20,376 nt of DNA from Spirogloea muscicola (lineage: Eukaryota; Streptophyta; Zygnematophyceae; Spirogloeales; Spirogloeaceae): NCBI GenBank assembly GCA_009602725.1, contig WELB01000197.1, positions 4,397-24,772 on the forward strand. The letters run 5' to 3'. This document shows, piece after piece, positions 1-9,850 of the stretch (within the stretch, counting starts at the first letter, position 1; each line of letters begins with the position of its first letter). The notes under the pieces are model-generated. The model was not told where the DNA came from. It ran no database searches and saw nothing but the letters and a program-made list of their open reading frames with translations. A program made the translations under genes and the position numbers.

Positions 1-200
1 TCCAGGACCCTAGCCTCTCTGATTTGCGGCTGCTTAGCAGGGGTTACTGAGTAATTTGTAGCTGCTTTCTTTCTTTGTGTGCTTTGGTTTCTTAGCGCTT
101 CCTCTGGCTTCCTCTGGCCCCCTTCTCGTTCTTTGTTCATTCTTTTTTGGGCTGGCTTGTCCAGCCCCTATCCTCAATGGGCGAGCCCTTTCTTTTCTTA
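1..200 (+). mobile_element. 3' end of a 5'-truncated LINE-like element (copy 1)
   Basis: The window opens inside the C-terminal codons of the dispersed family described at 10529-11030. The frame reads SDLRLLSRGY and stops at TGA 48-50. The 3' untranslated part follows and holds a perfect 7-bp stem (GGGCTGG/CCAGCCC, 149-167), then the family's post-hairpin motif CAATGGGCGAGC and a T-rich stretch. The same tail occurs on the minus strand at 8165-8330 and 11045-11165 and on the plus strand at 11345-11465. The left end is cut by the window. It lies in sense orientation just upstream of ELP2. Retroelement identity is inferred from the longer copies. Confidence 0.7.
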
Positions 201-414
201 GGCCGGCTGGGCGCTGATGCAGGTGGTGCCGTCGACGCTGGCCTTCACAGCGTTCGAGCTGCCGCCAGAGAAGGCAGTCGGCACGCGCGTGCTCGAGTTC
301 CTCTTCCACGCCCGCCCAAACTTGGTCTGCGCTCCCTGCCGTCCCTTCTCCCTCCGTGGCCGCGGGGCTTGGGGGCCGCCCCGGGGCTGGCCGTCGGGGC
401 CGCGGCCCGGCGCC
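200..414 (+). other. 5' leader/promoter region of ELP2
   Basis: GC-rich stretch between the LINE tail and the ELP2 ATG. It stays open in the ELP2 frame back to an in-frame ATG at 217, which would add 66 residues of low-complexity sequence. I saw no TATA box. It probably contains the transcription start and 5' UTR. Confidence 0.4.
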
Positions 415-3400
415 ATGGACGTGGCGCTGGCGTTCCTGGGCGTCGGCTGCAACCGCACCGCGCGCGCGCTCGCCTGGGGGCCCCACGGCCTCGCCGCCTT
501 CGCCGCCCACCACGCCGTCGCCATCTACCTTCCCCAGGTCCCTCCTTGCCCCGCGCCCCGCTCTCCCATCGCCCTCGCCCTGGGCGCCCCCCTGACTGCG
601 CCCTGGCGGCGGGCGCCTGCAGGCGGCGAGGCTGCTGCTGACGCTGCGCGGCCACACGGCGCGCGTCAACTGCGTCGAGTGGCTGCCGAGCCACCGCCGC
701 CTCCCACCACGTACTTGCAGCCAGCACCCTTAATCCTGAACCCTCAACCCTTCACCCTAAGCCTTCAACCCTGGAGAAGGACCCAACATGTCAACTGTGC
801 GCTGCACGTTCGGACAGCTCATGCTCTCGCGCCTGGCTCGCAAAGCCCCGCCACTGGACTCCCATGAGACGTGGGGCGTCGGCTGCTGTAGTCGGATTCC
901 AACCATTACTGTGCCATTCACGGGATAGCCATTCAGTCTTGAGGGCATCGACTTTGACTTTGAAGCCCTCCCGCATTATCAAATGTGGATGTCTTGGCAG
1001 AATGCGAGAAGCCTAGCAGTGAGCTGCTGCTGTCTGGAGATGCGAGCGGCAGCATCATTCTCTGGAGCTATGATAGTACCAGTTGCAAGGCATGACCTCG
1101 ACTCCACTGTTGCCCAATGGCCCTATTCTCTGTGAGTCCCGGTGCTTCAGGTCGTGCATCCTCGGCGGAACCATCCCAGAGCCTACACTTCGCCAGCTAT
1201 GTGTGTGACGTCTTCCCAAGTGGTGTGGCCTCCCAGTCCTAGGGTTTAGGGCTAGGGCTTAATGGTTGAGGGGTTTAGGGTTTAGGGTCCAGGATCATAT
1301 CCCTTGGCTCTCCTTCGTGAACTGGAATTGCAACCCTGTCTCCTGAACCCGCTGGTGCTCCTGAGTCATCCTCCGCAAGCAGTAGTATATCTCTCGAGTG
1401 CAAAGACCACACTGTGCTTGCGAGACTGCCAGCCATTTGCGCTTTTGGGAAGAGTCGAAGTGCAAGCCACCATATCACCTTGTCGGCTTCTTTGTCATAC
1501 TATTCATGATTAGACAGTCTTCAGGTCTATTGTCACAACATGCCAACCTGACAGTTATGGAGTGCTTGGTGTACGTAGCGCACTTTCAGTGGGCGCAGCT
1601 TCAGCTTCTCCTCAACGCACATCAAGATGCTGTCACTTGCATAGCTGGCCAGCTGCTGCCGGGTGGCATTGCACTGGTTGCAACAACAGCATCCGACATG
1701 AACACCAAAATCTGGAGTGGCTCATATCAGCAGCCACAGGGTACTTGTCCTTTCTCATGTGCAGCCAAACTTGGCGTGATGTGGAGAGAATGCCTCTGAT
1801 TACAAGGATCTGGGCTCCACGGTAGATTCTTTTGCCTGCTCATATAGGACAGTGCACATAGAACACAGTACAAGCACAACAGGCTCCTTGCCTAAAAGGC
1901 CCTCACTATCTCCTCCGCGCAGGCCTGCAGCTCGAGTGCCTGCAGACGATCCAGACAGGTGCACGAATGATGAGCGCGGTGACATTGAGTTCCCCGTTTG
2001 GAGGCAATCGTATTATCATGGCAGTGGGAGGCGTTGACAGCAGCATCTACTTGTACCTCGGAGGCCAGCATGCTGAGGTGAGGGGCCACCATTGAGATCC
2101 TGCGTGTCACTTCATGCAGGCGCTCTGCTTGTCAGGCCCACCTTGATTGACTCTCTTGCCAAAGCGTCAAGAACTTCAGTGAAAAGCGTCTGCTGGGCTT
2201 GTGCACTGCAGCTTTTCAAGGGTGCAGCATTGATGAGCTTCTAAGCAGCTCAGTAGTGTCGGTGCGCGTGCATAAGGGCAACCAACCTTCAAGGCGCATC
2301 TGTTGACTTGAAGTAGTGGTATGCGGTTGTTGCAGTTCAAGATCCTGTGCAACCTCCGAGGACATCAGGATTGGGTGCGCTCTTTGGACTTCTCAGCATT
2401 GTGTCAAGGTGGACCTGGAGGGCACGAGGGCGCCATATATCTTGCTTCGGCATCACAGGACAAGAATGTGCGGGTTTGGAAGCTGGGCCCAAAGAAGGGT
2501 GCTCTGAATGGTCCAGAGTCAAAGGGTGGGGCAGCAGAGACTGCACTGCCTGGAGCAGAGCCACTTGTAGAGCTAGAGGCTTACTCAACTGGGCCAACTT
2601 TTCTTGTTGACGGGGTAAGCTGGCAAGCATCGCTGGAGTCCCTGCTCGTCGGCCATGAGGACTGGGTCCACTCGGTCCAGTGGCAGCCCTCAGGGAGTGC
2701 AGAGGCAGAATCCACTGAGCAGGAACCTCAAAAGAGGAACCGCGCAGGGCAGCCCACATGCCTTTTGTCCGCGTCCATGGACAGGAGCATGCTCCTGTGG
2801 CGACCTGATCCTAAGACGGGTCTGTGGATATGCGAGGTCAGTGTCGGAGAGTTTGGCCACACTGCTCTCGGATTCTGGGGAGGCTTGTGGTCACCTGAAG
2901 GGGATGCTATACTTGCGCACGGTTTTGGAGGATCCCTGCATCTCTGGAGGAAGTCTGCCTCTCCAGACTCTGGCGAGCAGTGGACTCCGCAGCTTGTCCC
3001 CTCTGGACATTCTGGGCCGGTGTCGGATGTGAGCTGGGACCGGACTGGCAGCTTCGTGTTGTCAGCCAGTCATGATCAGGTAGGCCAGTACTGTGGCTCT
3101 CCTCCCAGCAGCGCACATACTTCTGACCCTTTAACTGCTCGGTGCAATTGCTTGCCCTATTAGCGTGCATACGATGAGGTCTTCGTGGTTCGGTCAAAAT
3201 CAATGCCAATGACGTGCACATGCAGACTAGCAGGATCGTGGCATGCTGGAAATGGCCTCCCGATCATCATGCAGTGGACCACCAATCTTGGCATGAGATT
3301 GCTCGCCCTCAGGTGCTTGTTCGTATTGACGCCCTACGCTCTCTTTGGGTAATCGTAGAAGAGAGACCTCAGCATTTCACATCTGTGAGCCAGCCAGCTG

Positions 3401-5484
3401 CAAGCTTCATCCAGGACACTTGCCCGTATGCAGGTTCACGGTCATAAATTACAATGTGCAGCCCAAACAAGTGGCAGCAGGACTTTCACATATGTCAGTG
3501 GGGCTGAGGAGAAGGTGGCTCGCGTCTTTGAGGCGCCCCTGGCGTTCCTGAACACTTTGCGGCACACCACAGCTGGCGGTCAAGCTGTGGAGGAAGTCCA
3601 CGTCCTCGGCGCTAATATGTCAGCTTTGGGCCTCTCGCAGAGGCCCATCTATGCTGGTGAGCTTGTCCCACTCGGCAATGCATTGCGGAAGACAAGCGCT
3701 GCTGACAAGAGCAGGATTCCGTTGTATGGCGCAGCCCAACCCCTTGCAATCTGACAATGAGAAGGGCAGACGTTCAGTTGTCCAGGGTGTTACTTTCTCG
3801 TGCAAGTGAGCGCTAGTGTGGGGCCATGCCAAAGCCTGTTCTTGTATGCAGAGGAAGGCTGCTGCAATTCTCAGCTTTGAGACAAACTCAGGGTACGTGG
3901 AGTTTGCTATGGACTGCAGGTTCTCAAGCGGCATCAGACTCGCGACCAGCCAAGGCAAAGCTAGATATCACAGAAGACCTCCCTGATGCGCGCCCCTTGG
4001 CACTCTCTGAGCCCCCACTGGAGGAGCATCTGGCGCAGAACACATTGTGGCCGGAGACGCACAAGCTGTACGGCCACGGGAATGAACTCTTCTGCATGGC
4101 TGCTGACCATCACGGCATATATCTCGCCACAGCTTGCAAGGCAAGTACGCGTGTGACAGATCGAAGAGCACACACTCCATTGTGGCAGTTGCAGATACAG
4201 ATGTGCATTCGCCACTGTCTGAGTGGTTGGTGGATTGGTTGCGTCAGGCACAATCTGCGCGAGAAGCTGATGTTCTTCTCTGGGAGATGGAGTCCTGGCG
4301 AGTCGTCGGCAAGCTGGCAGGACACACCCTGACAGTCACACAGATTGAATTTTCCTGGGACGACCGCTTCATTCTGTGTGTTTCCAGGGACCGTCAGTTG
4401 TCTGTATTCCAAGCTGCCACCGAGAGCAGGGATGTTGAGCAACCAGGTGAATAAGTGCTGCTCATTCTTCTAAGCCAAGACATCCCAAGGATCAGCCATA
4501 GGAGCTCAAGGTTGGCACCGGTGCTTGCAGGCAACCGCAGAACCGTGAGCCATGCTTGCATTTGTGAAACCCAACTGTGACATCGGCAGTCACGAGACTG
4601 ATATGCCTCTGTCTCTTCCATTCTTGCTGTCAGGACAGGCGAACATGGACAATAGCCCATATGTACTCCTCGATCATGTTGCCGCTCACAAACGGATAGT
4701 ATGGACCGGGTCATGGGCACCAGCCAGTTACATGTTTGCTACAGGCTCCAGGGACAAGCTGGTGAGTAACAGCATGCAGGCAGCTAGATTGGAAGTTGCC
4801 CAAAGTACCTCCTGATGCACCGTGTGCTTCGTTGCTTAGACTACCTTCTGATGCCACCCTTGCTTCGTCAAGCCACAATACGACACAAGGTGCGGTTGTT
4901 CATCAGAAGGCAACCAGGAGAGCAACTCTGGTACTTGGCAAGCAGAGCAGTATTTGGGATGCTGACGCATTATTGAGCACGTATGTACATTTGTGCTTTC
5001 ATTGCAGGTCAAATTTTGGGAAATTGCAACCAGTGAAGACGGCTCGCCTGTTAACAGGCACTTGATGACACTTCCTGTCTTCCGCAGCAGCGTGACTGCA
5101 ACTGCGTGCAGTCCGAGCCGTTTCTCGGACGGATCACTTGTCTTGGCTGTTGGCACGGAGGAGGGATCCATTGAGGTCTGGAAGATGACTTTGGACGAGC
5201 AGGACAGAGAAGGCCCGACCTCAACAGCGTCGAGACCTGAAGCAGCTGCGCTGACTGACTCAATCCGAGCACATGGTCAGCAGGTCCAAGCCATCGTGCA
5301 TTGCACGAGGCTTGTCAGCTTTGATGTGCATATGTGTCATGTTGCTGCCGTGCTTCGCCTGCGCTGGCAGAAAGTTGGGGACTCCAGGACCTTGGAAGAA
5401 CGTCCAGAGGCAGATCCTATAAAGCTCGCGTCGTCGGGAGCAGACCACTCTGTCCGCATTTTTGAGGTTTCTGTGAGAGTCTGA
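415..5484 (+). CDS. ELP2: Elongator complex protein 2 (WD40 scaffold), 12 exons
   Basis: ELP2 pairs with ELP1 and ELP3 in the Elongator core, which modifies the wobble uridine of tRNAs (cm5U family), mainly in the cytosol. Predicted exons: 415-537, 623-710, 1001-1089, 1590-1740, 1923-2077, 2336-3079, 3226-3312, 3434-3656, 3920-4140, 4248-4446, 4634-4761, 5008-5484. All phases agree, giving about 894 residues; known ELP2 proteins are about 800-840. Diagnostic segments run in family order: GCNRTARALAW at the N-terminus, GHTARVNCVEWLP, GHQDWVRSLDF, GHEDWVHSVQW, GGLWSPEGDAILAHG, GHSGPVSDVSWD, SWHEIARPQ, FTYVSGAEEKVARVFEAP, GHTLTVTQIEFS, AHKRIVWTGSW, FATGSRDK and the terminal SSGADHSVRIFE. They build the two WD40 propellers. 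ATG 415 is chosen because it begins right at the conserved N-terminus; an in-frame ATG at 217 is possible. Introns 3 and 9 use GC donors. The last exon may hide a small intron near 5284-5345, where the reading is less family-like. The longer introns (711-1000, 1090-1589) hold telomere-like repeats and no other gene. Confidence 0.9.
727..773 (-). repeat. degenerate telomere-like repeat in ELP2 intron 2
   Basis: Runs of CCCTTAA, CCCTCAA, CCCTAAG and related units, the complement of TTTAGGG-type telomeric sequence. It lies inside intron 2, opposite in orientation to the block at 1237-1291. It is short and diverged, so it is an interstitial relic and not a telomere. Confidence 0.6.
1090..1589 (+). 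other. GC-AG intron 3 of ELP2 (about 500 bp)
   Basis: Exon 3 ends TGCAAG and is followed by GCATGA; exon 4 begins after CACTTTCAG. This join keeps phase 0 and links the WD strand ending in SYDSTSCK to the next unit at WAQLQLLLNAHQD, as expected for ELP2. No GT donor nearby gives a matching phase. The intron contains a telomere-like block and otherwise nothing I recognise. Confidence 0.6.
1237..1291 (+). repeat. TTTAGGG telomere-like repeat in ELP2 intron 3
   Basis: Contains GGGTTTAGGGCTAGGG and then GGGTTTAGGGTTTAGGG, the plant/Chlorella-type telomeric unit with minor variants. It sits in intron 3, about 460 bp from the oppositely oriented block in intron 2, so the two flank exon 3. Confidence 0.75.
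4141..4247 (+). other. GC-AG intron 9 of ELP2
   Basis: Exon 9 ends TGCAAG and the intron starts GCAAGTAC, the canonical GC-donor context; the acceptor is TTGCGTCAG. The join gives ACKAQSAREADVLLWEMESW, which matches the conserved ELP2 region where a Cys-Lys-Ala precedes a strand ending in I/V-L-L-W. This is the better supported of the two GC-AG introns. Confidence 0.8.
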
Positions 5485-6068
5485 TTGAGCATGCTCGGCC
5501 CCAAATCAGGCCTCCACTGGCACGAAGAAAGCCTTGAAGCAAACACGTATGGCAGAAATGCAGATTGCTGTGGTTCCTACAAGGGCACTGGATCTGCATG
5601 CCGCCCAACCATCTGTTCCACTGAGGCTCCTCGCAAGTGGAAAGATAGCGGTGTTTAAGTTGATGAGGCCATACTGCTCCTATTCTTCCAACGTAGTTGT
5701 CGGTGTGACTGACCTACTTCAGCCTCTTGCAAAGAGCAACTCATGCAATTTGACAGGGCGCGGAGGCCACGAGGCTGCATGCTTAGGTGGCTTGCTCCTG
5801 GCACCATCTGCGCAACCTGGCAACCTCTCCAGAGCAGAACTGGCCAGCAATGCCAATAGTTGGCTTCCTCGTCCAAGCTTACGCCGTTGCTTGCCCCTGC
5901 AACCTGCCGGGAAGATGGGGCTGCTTCACAGAGCAATCAGGTGCCTCTTATAAAAGAGCCAGGGGGTTGAGCGCAGCCCCATTCATGGTCGCCATGACAA
6001 TGCTGGTCATAGTGACAGGGTTATGTGGCAGTCCAAAGATGCGAGCGGCTGGCGTCATAGCCCAATGC
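5485..6068. other. convergent intergenic gap, no gene seen
   Basis: Holds the 3' UTRs of ELP2 (+) and the TMEM115-like gene (-). Short open frames here show no family resemblance. A TATAAAAG string at 5949-5956 has no plus-strand gene after it. I found no TGTAA polyadenylation motif on the plus strand. Confidence 0.6.
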
Positions 6069-7642
6069 TCAGACACTCTCCACCCCACTCGGCACAGAGG
6101 ACAGTGGCAAGGAGGCTGGCGACTTCTCCTCCGTGGGCTCCTTGCCAGCTGGCTTGACATCCACCACAGCCAAGCGCTCCTCAAGAGCCCGTGCACCACG
6201 CTCCCTGCGGATATCGATGACAATTTCGTCACAATGGCTGATGTATTGTGCCCCATTGAGCTAGCCAGATCGCAAAGAGATGCCCATTCTCGATGCTTGA
6301 TTGCGACTAAGAGGAACAGGAACATCCATAACCAGCTCCTAGGGGCAACCCAGGCTTTGCGGCCCCAGACCTTCTCCGTGAGGCTTCAATGGGGTCCGAG
6401 CCAGGGAGGGGCTTGGAAGCAACATCGTCGCCCTGATCTGCAGCAGCCGCGGCTAGCCTCCGGCCGCAGAAGACCGCCTCAGCCGCGTTGGCAATTGGTC
6501 GGATGACGGGCCAGCAGAACTCGGGGAAGAACGTCACAAATGCAAACTCCTCGTTCGGGTCGCCCTTGAGCGCGCCATCCGACTTGGGCTGGAAGTAGCG
6601 GAGGTACAGCCAGCTGCCGTACATGCCATAGAGGATGAATGGGAGGCCCAGGACGACGTCCCCCACCGCCGCACACGTGACGATGGAGATCACCGCCACC
6701 AGCGAGGGTACCCACTGCCCATCGAGTCGCCAGACTGTAAGTCAGCGGCAGTCCGTGATGCTCCTGGCCACCTGAGATCGTCTCCACAATTTCCTGCCCA
6801 GCCAGGCGTGGGGCTCCGGCAAGCACTGGATCAGACTTGTGGCCCTCACCTTGGCTCGAAATTTGAAGACGAAGAACGCCGTGATCTCCTGATCGGGCAT
6901 GAGCTGCTTGACGGCGACCAGCAGTCCGGCCACGACCCCGTGGAAGCCTGATATCCGCGCATAACTGCCAGGTAGGGTGGCCCACGGCTCATGGGCGATG
7001 CATGGTGTTGCAAAGGTGACGGTGGCACGTGATACTACATGGAACGGGGCAGCGAGGGTGTGCGGCTGTCCGAAAAACGGGGGGCAGGCGGGGGGGTTTG
7101 CGGGCCGCCGGCCGGGCCCAGAGGCTCACAGGAAGTTCTCGGAGTAGGTGGCGTAGAAGAGGGCAATCATGGTGGCGAAGGTGGCGGCGGCGAGGGCGGT
7201 GTTGACAACGACGATGAAGCGCAGGAACTCCTTGGAGCCCCAGATGGGCTCCACGAGGCGGCCGACGAAGAGCAGCGCAAGGACGTCCACGACCAGGCTG
7301 ACGGGGGACTGCTCCAGGTAGCCCGCCGTCACGACATTCCACCCGAACGGAATGGTCCTAGTGGACAGGGGCGGGCGAGGATATTGAGTGTGTGTTGGTC
7401 GATGGAGGGCCTGAGTGGCCGAGTACAAGGCAAGCACGTTGGCAGGGGAGCGGAGGTGAGGCAGGCAGCGGAGGGGGTCTCTGGAGCGGTGTCGGGCTTG
7501 GGGCTTAGTGGGGCCCGAAAGCGCACTTAGCGGGCACGAGGGCGAGGTAGTCGACCGCAGGCGGCGCGAGGAGGGAGAGGGCGTAGCCGAGGGCCAGGAG
7601 CGCCGCCAGCGCCTTGGACAGGCGCGTGAAGCCGGAGAGCAG

Positions 7643-7674
<32 letters not shown>

Positions 7675-7684
7675 GCGGCACCAT
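6069..7684 (-). CDS. TMEM115: TMEM115-like / rhomboid-like Golgi membrane protein, 5 exons
   Basis: TMEM115 proteins are multi-pass, catalytically dead rhomboid relatives of the Golgi, linked to COG-dependent retrograde traffic. Exons on the minus strand: 7684-7527, 7357-7130, 6964-6850, 6714-6371, 6204-6069; phases match and give about 326 residues. Family landmarks in order: first membrane helix (about residues 24-41), TIPFGWNVVTAGY (54 on), GRLVEPIWGSKEF, a second hydrophobic stretch, SGFHGVVAGLLVAVKQ with PDQEITAF, a hydrophobic pair around VGDVVLGLPFILYGMYGSW, then the cytosolic tail PLPGSDPIEASRR joined by the last intron to RERGARALEERLA. That join restores the conserved tail. The ATG at 7684 opens just before a run of ten glycines; no better in-frame start is visible. 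No catalytic Ser-His rhomboid dyad is evident, as expected for the family. Intron 1 carries a LINE 3'-UTR fragment, and a LINE tail lies about 200 bp upstream of the start. Confidence 0.87.
7385..7440 (-). mobile_element. short LINE 3'-UTR fragment in TMEM115-like intron 1
   Basis: The minus strand reads GTGCTTGCCTTGTACTCGGCC and then AGGCCCTCCATC. This matches the 3'-UTR of the copies ending at about 9870 (-) and 10990 (+), both of which carry GTGCTTGCCTTTGTAC followed by a small GGCC/GGCC palindrome. Only about 55 bp is recognisable. Confidence 0.5.
7643..7673 (-). repeat. (GGC)n microsatellite encoding poly-glycine
   Basis: About ten CCG units on the plus strand, read as GGC on the minus strand, give ten glycines right after MVPP in the TMEM115-like protein. 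Confidence 0.85.
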
Positions 7685-7889
7685 GCCGGCGGCGCAGAGG
7701 GGCCGCCCTCCTCGGAGGCTGCGGCCGCCCTGGCGTACTTTGTGCAGCCCTGGCCGGCAGCGGAGAGAAAGCAAACAGTGGTTGCTGATGGTAACGGGCG
7801 GCTGTGACAGCCAGCCTGCATACGAAACGTGTACTACGTGAGCTCCGAAGCGGGAGCCGGGCGGACCCCCCGCCCTGGCCTCTCACCAT

Positions 7890-8150
7890 TGCAATTGCAC
7901 TTGCCTTGCACTGAAAAAGAGGTGGCTCTCCCAATGGCGGCAAGGGCTGTGAGAAGCCAGCCCGAATACAATAGACAAGGGCCGAAAAGGTATTCCGTGT
8001 ACAAGAAACAAATGTAGGCCAAATGGCCAAATGGCCGAAGGGGCCAAACGACGAACGGGCCAGAAGCGCAATTCTCAAAACTGGGGTAGGATGAATCACT
8101 CAATCGCAACGAGTGAGGAGACTCAAATCCGACAGACTAGCTTAGCGGGA
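7890..8150 (-). mobile_element. 5'-truncated LINE-like copy 4
   Basis: The minus strand reads SLSDLSLLTRCD and stops at TGA (8102-8100), a degenerate form of the family C-terminus. The long 3' UTR has both family hairpins: the GGCCATTTGGCC block near 8015-8040 and GGGCTG/CAGCCC at 7944-7963, then ATTGGGAGAGCCAC. It abuts copy 2 in the same orientation and ends about 200 bp upstream of the TMEM115-like ATG, in sense with that gene. Confidence 0.65.
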
Positions 8151-8164
8151 AACAATCAGAAGAA

Positions 8165-8561
8165 GGGCTCGCCCGTAGAGGATGAAGGCCACCCAAAATG
8201 GAGTGAACAAGGTGCGAGAAGGGGCCAGGGGAAGAGGAAGCGCGGCCAGAATGACTGGTGGCTAGGAAAGCACTAAGAAGAACAACGCGGCTAAGCAGCT
8301 ACCAAGCTCTCAGTAACCCCTGCTAAGCAGCCGCAAGTCAGAGAAACTTGACTCCTGGAAGATGGTCCCCAGGCCAGGGCCACAGGCGGCAGCGAGAGCA
8401 CGGCCAGCATGCAGGTGCAAAGCGTGGGCCATGGACTGCTGAAGGGATGTGGAGAGTCGCATGCATTGAAAGAGCTCTTTGGCCAGGCTTGCGTGGCGCG
8501 CTGTGTCCCGCAGGCGCGGGGTGAGCCGGCTGACTTCAACGCGGCTGGCTCGTGGGCTCAA
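8165..8561 (-). mobile_element. 5'-truncated LINE-like copy 2
   Basis: The minus strand encodes QQSMAHALHLHAGRALAAA and, after a short gap, FSDLRLLSRGY ending at TGA (8312-8310). The 3' UTR aligns with copy 1 (the GCGCTTCCTC and CTGGCCCCTTCTCG blocks), although its main hairpin is broken. It is head-to-head with copy 3 and tandem with copy 4. Confidence 0.7.
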
Positions 8562-8650
8562 GTGTATCGTATAAGATTGTCAGTACCCCTTCAGCGGTCC
8601 ATGGCCCACGCTCTGCATCTGCGTGCTGGCCGTGCTCTCGCTGCGGCCTC
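8384..8650. repeat. inverted repeat between LINE copies 2 and 3
   Basis: 8384-8446 (minus) and 8586-8649 (plus) agree at all but about six of roughly 63 positions, separated by about 140 bp. This follows from head-to-head insertion of two copies of one subfamily. Confidence 0.7.
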
Positions 8651-8900
8651 CGGCTTTCGTCAGGGGGATAGTATTGCGGCAGCTTAGTCTGTCGGATCTG
8701 AGGCTCCTCACTCGTGACTACTGAGTGATCCATCCTCCCCCTGTTCTGGCATAGCATCTTCAGGCCCCTTTGTAGCTGCTAAACGCTTCTAGGCCCCTCC
8801 GAACCTTTGTCAATTCTAATTGGGCTGGCTGTTCGCAGCCCTTGCCCCCATTGGGAGTGCCACTTCTTCTTCTTCTCTCCCAACGCTGATGTGGTGGGCA
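8575..8900 (+). mobile_element. 5'-truncated LINE-like copy 3, frameshifted
   Basis: QRSMAHALHLRAGRALAAA is read from about 8594. A frameshift follows, after which another frame gives LSLSDLRLLTRDY and TGA (8722-8724). The 3' hairpin is GGGCTG/CAGCCC (8822-8841), then CATTGGGAGTGCCAC and a CTT-rich stretch. Its first 65 bp are a near-perfect inverted repeat of copy 2. Confidence 0.65.
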
Positions 8901-9440
8901 CGAAGAAGAGGACAAGAAGGAAGTGTGCCGCTTTCAGGAGTATCGTCGAGGGCCTCCTCCCCTGCAATTACAAGGACCACCCCCAAGGAGACCACTGCTG
9001 ACCGTGCGTTATGGTACTTGCGGTGACTATGGCATGAAATGGTCCTCCCTCATCCGCACCTGACGGGCCCCGACTGATTGATGCGCGTCGTTGAAGTCGG
9101 GGGGGCAGCTTGGGCCACACTAGCATTCCGCCGGCATTGGTTGCATATCACAGAATAGGGCTTTCGCTTATTTTGCAGCGCTTGAAATCTCTGGCCATCA
9201 ACGTGCTGGGCGCACTCTTAAGTCGGCCCACCGGGTTCCGTGGCGGCGATCCGACTCCCCAAGTTAGCTTGCGGATTTGCATGTGCTCACCCCTAGGAAC
9301 TAACATCACGCTGTTACCTTAGCCACCTTAGCACAGCGCTTCGTTTCATGTAGCCCTATTTTGTTGCACTAGTCTATGCATGAACAACGTATTGCCTTGA
9401 ATTTGGCCTTCCCTTTCATTTCATGCGCACCGCGCGCCTT
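8900..9440. other. stretch without recognised gene
   Basis: About 540 bp between LINE copies. No open frame resembles a known family, and I could not fold a convincing tRNA or snRNA. It may be older, unrecognisable element sequence. Confidence 0.5.
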
Positions 9441-9495
9441 CTCTCCTGCTGCTATCACCCGACTTGTTGCTGCTGTCTATCAGGGGTTGCTGAGT
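9440..9495 (+). mobile_element. very short, degenerate LINE tail (copy 5)
   Basis: Reads DLLLLSIRGC then TGA (9491-9493), which lines up with SDLLLLTRGY of copy 8. Only the last codons are recognisable. Confidence 0.4.
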
Positions 9496-9539
9496 TGCTA
9501 TGCGCAGTAGCAACTTGTCTTGCCTAGTGGCTTGCAGGC

Positions 9540-9710
9540 AGAATGAAGCGGGATACCGCCAAGAGCAAGCGCGGCCACAGTAACTGGAGGCTGGGAGAGG
9601 CCAGCCCAAAGGAGTGGACAAGGTCTGAAGGAGCCGGAGTGCAAAGAAGGTGCAAAGGACTAAGAGCAAGGCGCCACCGCGGCACAGCGTTCGATCCGGC
9701 CCTCCCTCGG
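9540..9710 (-). mobile_element. LINE-like 3'-UTR fragment with hairpin
   Basis: The minus strand resembles the 3' UTR of copies 8 and 10: CTCTTAGTCCTTTGC, CTTGTCCACTCCTTTGGG, then a GGCTGG/CCAGCC stem (9589-9606). No coding tail is left. Confidence 0.5.
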
Positions 9711-9850
9711 CCTACTGCTGACACGGGGGTATTGAGGGCGCCCTGTCTGCCTAGCCTTTGGCTCCGTCATGACCACCTGTATGCATCTGGCTGGCAGTTT
9801 ACAGCCGATTTTTTAATAACAGCAGCCGCTTCCTGCCTAGGGGCTCAGGG
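9710..9850. other. short unassigned gap between element copies
   Basis: About 140 bp in which I recognise neither coding sequence nor the repeat family. Confidence 0.4.

Noticed and set aside
217-414. In-frame upstream ATG extending ELP2 by 66 residues
   Set aside because: The added sequence is low-complexity and has no counterpart in the family; ATG 415 lies right at the conserved N-terminus. Kept only as an alternative.
5534-5953. Plus-strand open frame of 139 codons after ELP2
   Set aside because: No recognisable domain, and it lies in the 3' gap between convergent genes. The TATAAAAG string at 5949 has no gene after it.
5787-6506. Plus-strand frame of 239 codons
   Set aside because: Antisense to the last exons of the TMEM115-like gene, which match a known family.
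7039-7530. Glycine/glutamate-rich plus-strand frame
   Set aside because: Mirror of TMEM115-like exons 1 and 2 on the minus strand.
9180-9290. Possible tRNA or snRNA (GGGTTCCG, ATTTGCAT strings)
   Set aside because: I could not pair a cloverleaf or find conserved snRNA boxes; the strings are too short to count.
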